A stretch of 64,000 nt of DNA, taken from Leptospiraceae bacterium. GTDB taxonomy: Bacteria > Spirochaetota > Leptospiria > Leptospirales > Leptospiraceae. The position numbers were made by a program, and so were the translations under genes. The first letter of the stretch is position 1. The number at the start of each line of letters is the position of its first letter. The notes under the pieces are model-generated. The model did no database searches. It saw nothing but the letters and a program-made list of their open reading frames with translations, and was not told the DNA's origin. The stretch lies in NCBI GenBank assembly GCA_022402465.1, contig JAKRSH010000022.1, forward strand, positions 62,001-126,000, in the 5' to 3' direction. Shown here piece after piece: positions 47,648 to 56,617 of the stretch.

Positions 47648-48037
47648 ATGGCATTTGAAATCAAGTTTCGGATTTGGGACAAAACACAAAAGGAATTTAT
47701 TTCCAAAGGCATAACAGTTACTCAACACGGCAAACTACTGAAATTCAACCAAGAAGTTACAAATCCTGAAAATTATAAACTTCTTGCATCCACGAATATG
47801 TTGGATAAATATGATAAAGAGATTTTCGAAGAAGATATTCTTGAACACACGGTAGCTCAAGCTGGAACTATCTCCCAATCAGTAGGTATCGTTCGATATG
47901 ATGCGAAGAGAGCAGTTTTTTATTTAGATGATGCTAAGAAGCTACCACTTGCAGAACTTTTTTCCTTACGAAAATTGGGAAATCCATATGAGAATTCTGT
48001 TCTTTATGATCTTTATGTCAAAAAGCAAAGTTCCTAA
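47648..48037 (+). CDS. YopX-like protein
   Basis: A 129-residue protein. ATG 47648 is preceded by GGAG and is preferred over the TTG at 47636. It opens with MAFEIKFRIWDKTQKEFIS, and the middle STNMLDKYDKEIFEEDILEHTV matches YopX proteins of phages (usually tGLkDknGkeIyEGDiv). YopX is of unknown function in most cases. No phage gene lies around it. The next gene's start follows by 6 bases, so they may be linked. It is divergent from parA. Confidence 0.75.
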   Translation: MAFEIKFRIWDKTQKEFISKGITVTQHGKLLKFNQEVTNPENYKLLASTNMLDKYDKEIFEEDILEHTVAQAGTISQSVGIVRYDAKRAVFYLDDAKKLPLAELFSLRKLGNPYENSVLYDLYVKKQSS

Positions 48038-48043
48038 AACTAT

Positions 48044-49486
48044 TTGTTTATTCGTTTATTTCAAATAATTCTAATCTTCATAGTATTATCCTCAAGATTG
48101 GAAGCTATGCCCAATGAGCAATTATGGAAGTATTTAAATCTAACGGAAGAAAAATTTCTCAATAAGAATTTTGGACTCTTTTACTCTAACCAACCTATAG
48201 ATTTCCACCAAGAAACTATAGCATACAGATTGCACTCCTTTTGTTATTATTTTATCAATCTAAAGTTTCCTAATTATATACAAGCCAATCATAGAAATGG
48301 AATGGAATCTTTAATTTGGAATCACTATTATTCCCAAGCTTATACTCTTAGAACGCAGAAACCTGAGTTCCATTGCATTTCTTCGGAATTCTTAAATAAA
48401 GATCGAATTCAAATTAGCTTTCAATTAAACGCAGACCAAGGTTTTGAAGCATACAAATGGGTAAGCTATTCAGACGGAAAAATTATTTCAGTGGGTATAG
48501 ATGAATACCAAACAGGAAAACCAACAAGTATTGTAAAATATCATCCTAGTATACAAAATTGCATTCAATCCAAAACTAGAGATACAAATCGAAATGGAAT
48601 ACCTGACATATGGTATACTTACGAAAACTGTACACTAATCAGCCATAAAGAAGATTTTAATGAAAATGGAAATATAGAAAGAAAATGCAATTATGACCAA
48701 AATGGGAACATTACTTTTTGCGAGGGAATTGGTGAAAAGAATTTACAACTTGCCAAACAGTACGAAGAACAAGAAGACTGGATTGAGTCGATAAGATATT
48801 ACTATCGATTGATAGAAGATTACAACTCTGAGTTTAAAGTAAAAAGTCGACACATCTGTGAACCAAATTATAAGATTTTGCAATTTCAGTACAATCTTTT
48901 AAATTATGCAGTTCTAGATGAACAGTACAATGAATTGAAATCAAATCCGTATTGTAAGAATGAACTAAAAAAATCACAAATTTTTATAGGAATTATCAAT
49001 TTATATTCTTTAGGAAAATTATCCCTAGGAGTAGATCAACTAGAAGATGCAAATAAAAGTTATAAAGAAGAGAGAGGCTGGGATTCTATCGAAATTAATT
49101 TAGCTCTAAGTTACGGGTACTTAAATTTGAAACAATACCCTTCCTGCTTATCATCCTTGCAAAAGATTGCAGGTAGACCTTTTAATCAAAAAGGAAGGTT
49201 CTTCTACAATTATTATTTTGGTTCTTGCAAATTAGGAAATAAGCAATTCCAAGAAGCATTGCCTTCCTTTCGAATTGCCTTAGATTCTTCTAAAGATTCG
49301 AAAGAAAAAAGTATTGTCCTGTATAAATTAGGTCTTTTGTATCTCTCCTCGCCTAGCCACTATGATAAAATTTTAAGTGAAAAATACTTCCAGTCAGCCT
49401 TAAAATTAAATCCAGAATTACTTCCTGCTATAGAAAATTCACAAAAAGAACACAGGGATCTCCAAGAATTCTCAAATAAACCATAG
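48044..49486 (+). CDS. Secreted TPR-containing protein
   Basis: A 480-residue protein of unknown function. It has an N-terminal hydrophobic signal (FIRLFQIILIFIVLSSRLEA) read from a TTG start with no clear Shine-Dalgarno; the next ATG lies after the signal and would remove it. A middle segment includes DTNRNGIPDIWYTYEN and EDFNENGNIERKCNYDQNGN, which recalls Ca-binding or MORN-type repeats. The C-terminal half holds TPR-like repeats (WIESIRYYYRLIEDYNSEF ... FQEALPSFRIALDSSKDSKEKSIVLYKLGLLYL). It lies 6 bases after the YopX-like gene. Confidence 0.75.
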   Translation: MFIRLFQIILIFIVLSSRLEAMPNEQLWKYLNLTEEKFLNKNFGLFYSNQPIDFHQETIAYRLHSFCYYFINLKFPNYIQANHRNGMESLIWNHYYSQAYTLRTQKPEFHCISSEFLNKDRIQISFQLNADQGFEAYKWVSYSDGKIISVGIDEYQTGKPTSIVKYHPSIQNCIQSKTRDTNRNGIPDIWYTYENCTLISHKEDFNENGNIERKCNYDQNGNITFCEGIGEKNLQLAKQYEEQEDWIESIRYYYRLIEDYNSEFKVKSRHICEPNYKILQFQYNLLNYAVLDEQYNELKSNPYCKNELKKSQIFIGIINLYSLGKLSLGVDQLEDANKSYKEERGWDSIEINLALSYGYLNLKQYPSCLSSLQKIAGRPFNQKGRFFYNYYFGSCKLGNKQFQEALPSFRIALDSSKDSKEKSIVLYKLGLLYLSSPSHYDKILSEKYFQSALKLNPELLPAIENSQKEHRDLQEFSNKP

Positions 49487-49530
49487 AAATTACTTGTCAT
49501 AAGGAATGGTTTGCATAGAATTTACAAACA

Positions 49531-51405
49531 ATGAAACCATATACAACAATCAACCAAGCAATACAAAATTCCTTAGAACATTTTAAAAATACAAAATTAT
49601 TCTTCGCTAAAACTTCGAATAAAGAATTCCAAGGTTCTACCTTAGGTGAAGTGTATACAAAAGCTGAGAATCTCGGATTAGCATTGATGGAACTCGGACT
49701 TCAGCCTCAGGATAAAGTGGGACTCATGGCAGATAATAGAGTTGAGTGGGCCATAGCTGATATGTCAGTTCTTATCAATGGAGCTGTGGATGTTCCTCGA
49801 GGTTCCGATTCAACAGCCCAAGAAATCCAATACATCTTAGAACACAGTGAGAGTAAGATTTGCTTCGTAGAACATGAAAAACTATTTCAATCCCTAAGTT
49901 CCATACGATCCAAGACTCAAGTCACAACATGGATCATCCTAGATCCAAGCTATAAACCAAAGGAAGAGAATGTTTTTAATATTAGCGACTTAATTTTAAA
50001 AGGCGAGTCTCTTAGAAAAGAAAATCTTTCTAAATTGCATTCGAGAATGAATTCAACTAAACCTGATGATTTATTTACCATCATCTATACTTCTGGAACA
50101 ACTGGACTACCTAAAGGTGTAATGCTTACCCACCAAAACATGGTTTATAATATGACTGAGGTTCCTGGAATGGTAGGTCTAAAAGAAAAAGACCGAGCGC
50201 TCTCCATACTTCCTGTATGGCATATTTTTGAAAGAGCGATTGATTATTCTATGATGGTTGCAGGTTGTGCAATTTATTATACAAATATTCGAGATCTCAG
50301 AGACGACTTCCAGAAAGTTAAACCTACCTTCATGGCATCTGCACCAAGACTTTGGGAAAATCTCTATATGGGTATCAAGCAAAAAGTAGATAAATCTTCC
50401 GATATTCAGAAAAAGATTTTTGAGACAGCATATGAAATTTGTAAAGCCTGGAAAGATGGTGTAGATTATTTAGCAGGCAATAGACTCTTGCAAGTGGAAG
50501 AAGATCTTATTTCTAAAGGTAAGAACACCGCGATATCTTTGGCAAATTCAATCAATTTATTTATCCCTTCCCAAATTGCTGATAAGATAGTTTTTAAAAA
50601 AATCCGAGACGTACTAGGCGGTGAATTGCGAGGAACCATCTCAGGAGGAGGAGCACTTCCTTCTCATGTTGATGAATTTTTTAATGTTATAGGAATTCCG
50701 GTTTATGAAGGCTATGGTATGACAGAATGCGCACCTATTATTGCAGTAAGAACTGTAGGAAGAGTAATCCAAGGCTCTGTAGGTTTTCCACCTAAAGGAA
50801 CTGATGTTCAGATCTTAGATGACAAGGGCAATTCTGTTTCCAAAGGTAAGATGGGAGTCATCCATGCAAGAGGCCCTCAAGTTATGAAGGGTTACTACAA
50901 AAATCCAGAGGCAACTTCTAAGGCATTGAATAATGGTTGGATGAATACCGGAGATTTAGGCTTTTTCTCAACCAATGGAACACTTTCCGTTCGAGGAAGA
51001 GTAAAGGATACCATTGTTCTGCTAGGTGGTGAAAACATTGAACCAGTTCCTATCGAAAATATTATCACTGAACACCCATACATCAATCAGATAATCGTTG
51101 TTGGACAAGACCAAAAGAATTTAACAGCTCTTATCTGGCCTGATTATGCAAGAATGATAGAAGCCGGTCTCAAAGTAAAAGAAGGAGAAGATTTGAATTC
51201 CAATAAAGAACTTAGAACAGAATTCATGAATATAATCAAGAAATCGGTTTCTTCTGAAAATGGTTTTAAATCTTTTGAGAAAATAGCTGACTTCCGATTC
51301 CTACCTAAGGCATTAGAAGTGGGAGATGAACTTACAAATTTATTCAAGATGAAAAGAAACGTAATCATGGATAAATATGATAAACTCATCAAATCTATGT
51401 ATTGA
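49531..51405 (+). CDS. Long-chain acyl-CoA synthetase (AMP-forming)
   Basis: A 624-residue enzyme that activates fatty acids to acyl-CoA. Motifs are IIYTSGTTGLPKGVMLTHQNM (AMP binding, P-loop type), EGYGMTECAPIIAVRT, and GWMNTGDLGFFSTNGTLSVRGRVKDTIVLLGGENIEPVPIENI. A linker insertion after the P-loop fits the long-chain FadD/AAE15-like subgroup. It begins after 44 bases and is followed by a hairpin. The acyl chain length cannot be told from sequence. It may supply the fatty-acyl pool needed in Leptospira, which grow on long-chain fatty acids. Confidence 0.94.
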   Translation: MKPYTTINQAIQNSLEHFKNTKLFFAKTSNKEFQGSTLGEVYTKAENLGLALMELGLQPQDKVGLMADNRVEWAIADMSVLINGAVDVPRGSDSTAQEIQYILEHSESKICFVEHEKLFQSLSSIRSKTQVTTWIILDPSYKPKEENVFNISDLILKGESLRKENLSKLHSRMNSTKPDDLFTIIYTSGTTGLPKGVMLTHQNMVYNMTEVPGMVGLKEKDRALSILPVWHIFERAIDYSMMVAGCAIYYTNIRDLRDDFQKVKPTFMASAPRLWENLYMGIKQKVDKSSDIQKKIFETAYEICKAWKDGVDYLAGNRLLQVEEDLISKGKNTAISLANSINLFIPSQIADKIVFKKIRDVLGGELRGTISGGGALPSHVDEFFNVIGIPVYEGYGMTECAPIIAVRTVGRVIQGSVGFPPKGTDVQILDDKGNSVSKGKMGVIHARGPQVMKGYYKNPEATSKALNNGWMNTGDLGFFSTNGTLSVRGRVKDTIVLLGGENIEPVPIENIITEHPYINQIIVVGQDQKNLTALIWPDYARMIEAGLKVKEGEDLNSNKELRTEFMNIIKKSVSSENGFKSFEKIADFRFLPKALEVGDELTNLFKMKRNVIMDKYDKLIKSMY

Positions 51406-51433
51406 TTTTTTATTGAACAGAATTTAGTCAGTA

Positions 51434-51470
51434 TTTATAGCATTTAGAAAATTTCCCTAGATGCTATAAA
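51434..51470 (+). terminator. Hairpin downstream of the acyl-CoA synthetase
   Basis: TTTATAGCATTTAG / CTAGATGCTATAAA form a 14-bp stem (one G.U pair) with a 9-base loop (AAAATTTCC), 28 bases after the stop. The following bases AATCATCATAATTT are not a T-tract, so it may be a weak or Rho-assisted terminator. Confidence 0.5.
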
Positions 51471-51515
51471 AATCATCATAATTTGATTCAGATAACAAAG
51501 ATAATGGGTAAATGA

Positions 51516-52121
51516 TTGAATAAATTATTCAATACATCTATATTGTATTTATTTATAAATCTATTTTTATCTTCATGTTTGACATTAACTTTAAATTATG
51601 AAACATATCCTAAAGAAATAAAAGCTATATTCTCTTTAAATGAAATTAGCAGAATTGATAAAATACGTGCAAAAAATATATCCGCATATTATACAAATAT
51701 AAATGAAACAGAAGAAGTATTTCATTTAACGTTCGATAGCAAAGATTCTAATTTTATTTATGCGGACTGTCTTTCATATAAAGATAGAAATCTTGTCTAC
51801 TGCGATCCGATTGATGACTCTACTGAAAATATACATTTCATTAAGGATGAAGATTTTTATATTTTAAAGAAAAAAGGTTTTGTTTTCTTCAATCAAAAAA
51901 TAGCATTCATAAATGATTCAATAAAACAAAATTCTATTTATTTTGATGATAGATTACCAAAATCTATAAGTGTCTCTTCTGACGGACTTTCTAGATTAAT
52001 AACATATCATAAAGCTAGAGCAGACTTAAATGATATTTGTTATTATCAAAAGTATAATTCAGAAAGGAATATTTTTTTTCCTATTGGAGATTGCAATAAA
52101 GCACCGAAATCAATTAAATAA
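51516..52121 (+). CDS. Putative lipoprotein, unknown family, possibly C-terminally frameshifted
   Basis: A 201-residue AT-rich protein starting with TTG. The N-terminus NKLFNTSILYLFINLFLSSC has the look of a lipoprotein signal with Cys at residue 21. No recognised domain. The frame stops at TAA 52119-52121, but the frame one base back stays open from 52118 to 52249 and encodes a hydrophobic tail (LLYILYPPAVLIDIITFPIQIFIF). That suggests a natural gene that continued, or a sequencing error, so the end as given may be wrong. Confidence 0.6.
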   Translation: MNKLFNTSILYLFINLFLSSCLTLTLNYETYPKEIKAIFSLNEISRIDKIRAKNISAYYTNINETEEVFHLTFDSKDSNFIYADCLSYKDRNLVYCDPIDDSTENIHFIKDEDFYILKKKGFVFFNQKIAFINDSIKQNSIYFDDRLPKSISVSSDGLSRLITYHKARADLNDICYYQKYNSERNIFFPIGDCNKAPKSIK

Positions 52122-52249
52122 ACGGACGTAAAATTGAAAAACCAAATCCTCTTCTATATATTCTTTATCCTCCAGCTGTATTAATAGACATTATAACTTT
52201 TCCAATTCAAATATTTATTTTCAATTTTGGTAAAACAGCCTTAGGCTAA
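52118..52249 (+). pseudogene. Out-of-frame hydrophobic continuation of preceding lipoprotein
   Basis: The minus-one frame relative to the upstream ORF stays open for 43 codons with no ATG start. It reads ...EKPNPLLYILYPPAVLIDIITFPIQIFIFNFGKTALG and ends at TAA 52247-52249. The hydrophobic run resembles the tail of a small lipoprotein or membrane protein. It fits a C-terminal part separated by a frameshift near AATTAAATAAAC. Chance is also possible in AT-rich DNA. Confidence 0.35.
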
Positions 52250-52335
52250 AATAATATTAGTATATTAATATATAAATATAGTCGCTTTTATCGATATAAC
52301 TGATAGAACTAATTTTGACGAATTTTTTTTAAGGT

Positions 52336-53535
52336 TTAATTTTTATCTAATTTGTCGTTTAAGACTTCTGAAACAGTTACAAATTGGTAACCCTTTTTCT
52401 GCATGGTTTCGATAAACTCTGGAAGTATATCTATGAGTTTATCAAATTTCCTAGGACTTCCTAAGTGCATAAGTAAGATTGCACCATTCATGCCATTTTT
52501 ATCTCGGTTCTCCCATTTATATAAAAAGTCTAAGGTTTCCCTTCCCGTTTTATACAATGGATTTTTTACTACTTGTGGCTTTCCTTTTTCATTATAGCGA
52601 GTTAGAAATTGTTTATAAATATAATCTGGTAGATCTAAGGAACCAACAGCATTCTTAGACCACATAATATGATTTTCATATCCAATTGAAGCATGTGAAT
52701 TCAGAATTAATGAGTTAACAGCTCCATAGGGAAGTCTGTAAAATTTTTTTAATTTTTTATTTGTGAGATCTTCAAATTTTAATTCTACTCGAAATAACTC
52801 TTCCGCCATTCTCTCTAAAGTCAATACATCTTTAGAAAGATATTCCAATACACGCCTCTTCTTATAAGAAGTTTCATGTATACTTCTTACATAATTGTAA
52901 TGACTCCAGGTATGGTTTCCAAATTCAACATTTTCTGATTTCGCCATAGATTTTATGAATTTTAAGTTGGAACTTAAGAAAAAGGATCCCGAAGCATCTT
53001 GAGCCCTTTCATTAGAAAGAAAGATAGTTACCCGAATTCCGTATTTTTTTATTAGATTCTCTACATTTTTTAATTCGTCACCAGAAGCCAAATCAAAGGT
53101 CAAAGCTATTTCTGGAAAATTTTCATTTCCTCTAGAAATATTTTTACCCTTATAATCCTTGGATGCTGCTTCCATGATTTTTAAATTTTTAAGAACCTTA
53201 CGATCCAGTGAATCCGTAAAAACATTTTCGGAATCATCTAAACTTTCACGGATTTTTAATGATTCTTCTTCTCTTAACTGTTCCGCATACATAAGCGAGT
53301 TTAAACTAGATTCTAAGTCATCGATTGTATTTTGCTTTAGAGCTAAGTCTTCTTCCACTTTATTCAGAGAAAATTTTAAATACAATAAATAGATTCCTAT
53401 ACTTAAGAGAAAGATTACAACTGCAGCGATAGTGATTCTAAGAACTAAAGTTTTTATTTTGTCTCGAAGCTGAGCATCCCTAGAAATATCTTTCGAAAGT
53501 TCATTGACGATGTCTTGGACTTCTTGCTCTTCCAA
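52336..53535 (-). CDS. Membrane-anchored polysaccharide deacetylase-like protein
   Basis: A 399-residue NodB-fold protein. It has a single membrane span (ITIAAVVIFLLSIGIYLLYL) at about 33-52, a coiled coil (EEDLALKQNTIDDLESSLNSL), then the deacetylase domain from about 140. Motif 1 is EIALTFDLASGDE, in which the usual second Asp of TFDDG is Leu. Motif 2 is FGNHTWSHYN with the His-x3-His pair. It lies 11 bases after tyrS, so it ends the rpsU-dnaG-rpoD operon. Activity is uncertain because of the motif 1 change. Confidence 0.85.
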   Translation of the reverse strand: MEEQEVQDIVNELSKDISRDAQLRDKIKTLVLRITIAAVVIFLLSIGIYLLYLKFSLNKVEEDLALKQNTIDDLESSLNSLMYAEQLREEESLKIRESLDDSENVFTDSLDRKVLKNLKIMEAASKDYKGKNISRGNENFPEIALTFDLASGDELKNVENLIKKYGIRVTIFLSNERAQDASGSFFLSSNLKFIKSMAKSENVEFGNHTWSHYNYVRSIHETSYKKRRVLEYLSKDVLTLERMAEELFRVELKFEDLTNKKLKKFYRLPYGAVNSLILNSHASIGYENHIMWSKNAVGSLDLPDYIYKQFLTRYNEKGKPQVVKNPLYKTGRETLDFLYKWENRDKNGMNGAILLMHLGSPRKFDKLIDILPEFIETMQKKGYQFVTVSEVLNDKLDKN

Positions 53536-53546
53536 AGGAACCTCAG

Positions 53547-54767
53547 TTAAGTTACAAGTTTAATAAACTTGCCTTTCTTTCCTTGCCGAATCGTATATTC
53601 ATTTCCTTTTTCTAAAGAAAATGCCTCATCAGATATTTTTTCATCATTCACGTAGATTCCACCATTTTTAATTAAACGTCTTCCTTCAGAGACAGAAGCG
53701 GTGAATTCAAATTTGTTTAAGAGAAAGGCAAGTTGTGGATTCTTTTCTGCAAAATACTCTGGTCCGACTTGAACTTTCTGAATATCATCAGGAATAGATC
53801 TATTTTTGGGATCATGGATTCGATTCCATTCATCAATTGCACTGCGATTTTCCTCTTTAGGATGAAGTTGATCCATGATTGCAAGAGCCATTTCCGTTTT
53901 TACAATTTTTGGATGAATGTTACCTGATTTCATACCAGATTTCCAGGATTCAATTTGGGTCATGGCTACATCTGTCAATAACTCAAAATAATTCCACATC
54001 AAGTCATCGCTGATAGACATTAACTTTCCATACATATCAATTGGTGATTCGGATATTCCTACATAATTACCAAGGGATTTGGACATCTTCTTCTCACCAT
54101 CTAGTCCAACTAACAAAGGTAATGTAATTACACATTGGGCTTCCTTGCCGTAATCTCGTTGTAATTCACGACCCACAAGAAGATTGAATTTCTGGTCGGT
54201 TCCACCAATTTCTACATCTGATTCCATTACTACAGAATCATAGCCTTGGAAAAGTGGATACATGAACTCAACCAATGAAATGGGATTACCTGATTTGTAT
54301 CTCTTACTAAAATCGTCTCTTTCCAAAAGTCTTGCAACAGTGTATTTTGCAGTTAAGCCTAACACTTCTTCTACCTTCATAGGTAGACACCACTCTGAGT
54401 TAAATACGATCTTTGTTTTTTTAGAATCTAGGATTTTGAAGACTTGATCTTGGTAGGTCTTAGAGTTCTCTAAGACTTCTTCTTTGGTAAGTTGTTTTCT
54501 TGTTTCAGATTTACCAGTTGGATCACCTATCATACCAGTAAAATCACCTAACAAAAAATGGATACTGTGACCAAGATCCTGAAAATGCTTGAGCTTTCGC
54601 AAAAGTACGAAATGACCCAAATGTAAATCTGGAGCTGTTGGATCAAATCCAGCTTTTATGTTTAATACTTTCTTCTTTGTTAACTTCGAAGTGAGCTCAG
54701 CCTCGCTAATAAGGTCGACTGTTCCCCTCCGAATGATTTCAAGTTGGGATGCAATTTCTTCTGTCAC
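53547..54767 (-). CDS. tyrS: Tyrosyl-tRNA synthetase
   Basis: Charges tRNA-Tyr. Class I signatures are HLGH in [21 protein letters not shown] and KMSKS in [15 protein letters not shown]. The C-terminal S4 RNA-binding domain is seen as [35 protein letters not shown]. The 406 residues are normal. It sits 2 bases after rpoD (stop at 54770) and 11 before the deacetylase, so it is part of the operon. No T-box is expected since the gene is internal. Confidence 0.97.
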   Translation of the reverse strand: MTEEIASQLEIIRRGTVDLISEAELTSKLTKKKVLNIKAGFDPTAPDLHLGHFVLLRKLKHFQDLGHSIHFLLGDFTGMIGDPTGKSETRKQLTKEEVLENSKTYQDQVFKILDSKKTKIVFNSEWCLPMKVEEVLGLTAKYTVARLLERDDFSKRYKSGNPISLVEFMYPLFQGYDSVVMESDVEIGGTDQKFNLLVGRELQRDYGKEAQCVITLPLLVGLDGEKKMSKSLGNYVGISESPIDMYGKLMSISDDLMWNYFELLTDVAMTQIESWKSGMKSGNIHPKIVKTEMALAIMDQLHPKEENRSAIDEWNRIHDPKNRSIPDDIQKVQVGPEYFAEKNPQLAFLLNKFEFTASVSEGRRLIKNGGIYVNDEKISDEAFSLEKGNEYTIRQGKKGKFIKLVT

Positions 54768-54769
54768 TA

Positions 54770-56587
54770 TTAATCAATATAATCCTTAAGTCGTTTTGAC
54801 CTAGATGGATGTCTAAGTCTTCTAAGCGCTTTAGCTTCAATTTGTCGAATTCGTTCTCTTGTAACTTTGAATTGGTAACCAACTTCTTCTAGGGTCTGAG
54901 CATATCCATCATCCAAGCCAAATCTCATACGGATTACTTTCTGTTCTCTAGCAGGAAGAGTCTGAAGAACTTGTCGAATTTGTTCTGCAAGGATTTTGGA
55001 AGCTGCATGATTAACAGGAGTCTGAACATCTTTGTCTTCTATGAAATCTCCCAGTTCAGAGTCTTCTTCTGAACCAACTGGAATTTCTAAGGAGATTGGT
55101 TCTCTGGCAACATTTTTCACAGCCTTAACTTTTGCAACAGGCCAGCCAAGTCTTTCAGCTATTTCATCATTCGATGGATCTCTACCAAATTCTTGTACAA
55201 AAAGTCTAGTTTCCCGAATGACTTTGTTTACTTGTTCTATCATGTGAACAGGAACTCGAATGGTTCTAGCTTGATCTGAGATAGCACGAGTTATAGCTTG
55301 TCTTATCCACCAAGTAGCATAAGTTGAAAACTTGTATCCCTTCTTATACTCAAATTTATCTACAGCCTTGATCAGTCCTATATTCCCTTCTTGGATCAAA
55401 TCAAAGAAATGCATTCCACGGTTTGCATAACGCTTAGCTATAGAAACTACAAGCCTTAGGTTCGCACGAACCAATTCTTTTTTGGCTTGTGAGATTTCCC
55501 TCTCACCCTTGATGATCTTCTCGCCCCATTCCTTGATTTCGAATACTGGCGATCCAGCTTCTTGTTCCATACGGCGAAGCTTTCTTTCATTATTTCGGAT
55601 GTCTTTGATTACTTCACGAACTTCATCAATATCAACACCCATCATCTTTTCAATTTCATCAAGATTTTCATTCTTCTCTATGAAACGATTGAAGGCTTTG
55701 ATTTCTTTGACATCATGTCCGTATTTCGCTTTAATTTTTAAGAAATGTTTCTCAATTTCCTTGATACGAAATACCATAGATTTAATCTTTTGAGAAATTT
55801 TTTGGATTTCTTTTTGTGATACACCAATATTCCGGATTGCTTCATCAATTTTATTGGATGAATTATCAATTTTTTCTTTTAACTCACGATATTTCTTACT
55901 ATTTTCAGAGTATTTGCGAATTCGATTCGTTGCTTCATTGAATACTTTCTCATCTTGTTGGATGATATCCATATTATCAAAGAAGTTTTTCTCAAGCTTT
56001 TCAGCCTCATCTTGATTAAGTGCATACAATTTGTCCACTTTAACCAATTCATAGACACGAATTTTTTTGCTTTTGATTTTAGGAATAAGTTTAGCAAAGT
56101 TTTGGCGAAGAATGCTAGAACTAAGAATAGTTTCTTCAATGATCTTCTCGCCTTTTTCAATTCTCTTAGCAAGAAATACTTCAGTCTCACCAGAAATAAG
56201 ACTCACCTTACCAATTTCTTTCAGGTAAAGTCGGATAGGATCTTCAGATCCTCCGCCAGCTGCATCTTTTTTCTTTTTAGCAGCTTTTTCTTCTTTTTCC
56301 TTTTTATCTTCTTTATCTTTAACTTTTATTTCTTTAAGCTTTTCAGGTTTTTCTATCTTCTCAGGTCGTGCAAGTTGTACAGCTTCTTCAACAGCTTCCT
56401 TAGTATAATCTTCGACTACCTCGATTCCGAGTTCATGTAACAATGTAAAGACGTCATCTATCTTTTCCGAATTAAGGATCTTGTCAGGTAAGATTTCATT
56501 AATCTCATCATAACTTACTTCTCGATTAGCCTTGCCTAAAGCGATAATTTTCTGAACTTCAGGCATTTCTTGTAAATTTTCTATCAT
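54770..56587 (-). CDS. rpoD: RNA polymerase primary sigma factor RpoD
   Basis: Housekeeping sigma-70. The 605 residues include region 1.1 and a Lys/Glu-rich linker near 75-110, then [28 protein letters not shown] (region 1.2). An unusual long helical non-conserved region follows. Region 2 is [71 protein letters not shown], and region 4 contains [26 protein letters not shown]. It lies 30 bases after dnaG and 2 before tyrS. Identity is certain. Confidence 0.99.
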   Translation of the reverse strand: MIENLQEMPEVQKIIALGKANREVSYDEINEILPDKILNSEKIDDVFTLLHELGIEVVEDYTKEAVEEAVQLARPEKIEKPEKLKEIKVKDKEDKKEKEEKAAKKKKDAAGGGSEDPIRLYLKEIGKVSLISGETEVFLAKRIEKGEKIIEETILSSSILRQNFAKLIPKIKSKKIRVYELVKVDKLYALNQDEAEKLEKNFFDNMDIIQQDEKVFNEATNRIRKYSENSKKYRELKEKIDNSSNKIDEAIRNIGVSQKEIQKISQKIKSMVFRIKEIEKHFLKIKAKYGHDVKEIKAFNRFIEKNENLDEIEKMMGVDIDEVREVIKDIRNNERKLRRMEQEAGSPVFEIKEWGEKIIKGEREISQAKKELVRANLRLVVSIAKRYANRGMHFFDLIQEGNIGLIKAVDKFEYKKGYKFSTYATWWIRQAITRAISDQARTIRVPVHMIEQVNKVIRETRLFVQEFGRDPSNDEIAERLGWPVAKVKAVKNVAREPISLEIPVGSEEDSELGDFIEDKDVQTPVNHAASKILAEQIRQVLQTLPAREQKVIRMRFGLDDGYAQTLEEVGYQFKVTRERIRQIEAKALRRLRHPSRSKRLKDYID

Positions 56588-56617
56588 TCCAAATCCTCTT
56601 TGTCTATAACATCTAAT

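Noticed and set aside
52250-52335. AT palindromes such as tatattaatata
   Set aside because: Short, composition-driven, with no T-tract or conserved stem; not supportable as a site.
55482-56440. Antisense ORFs over rpoD (103 and 161 aa)
   Set aside because: Phe/Ser-rich complement of Lys/Glu-rich rpoD segments; no protein features.
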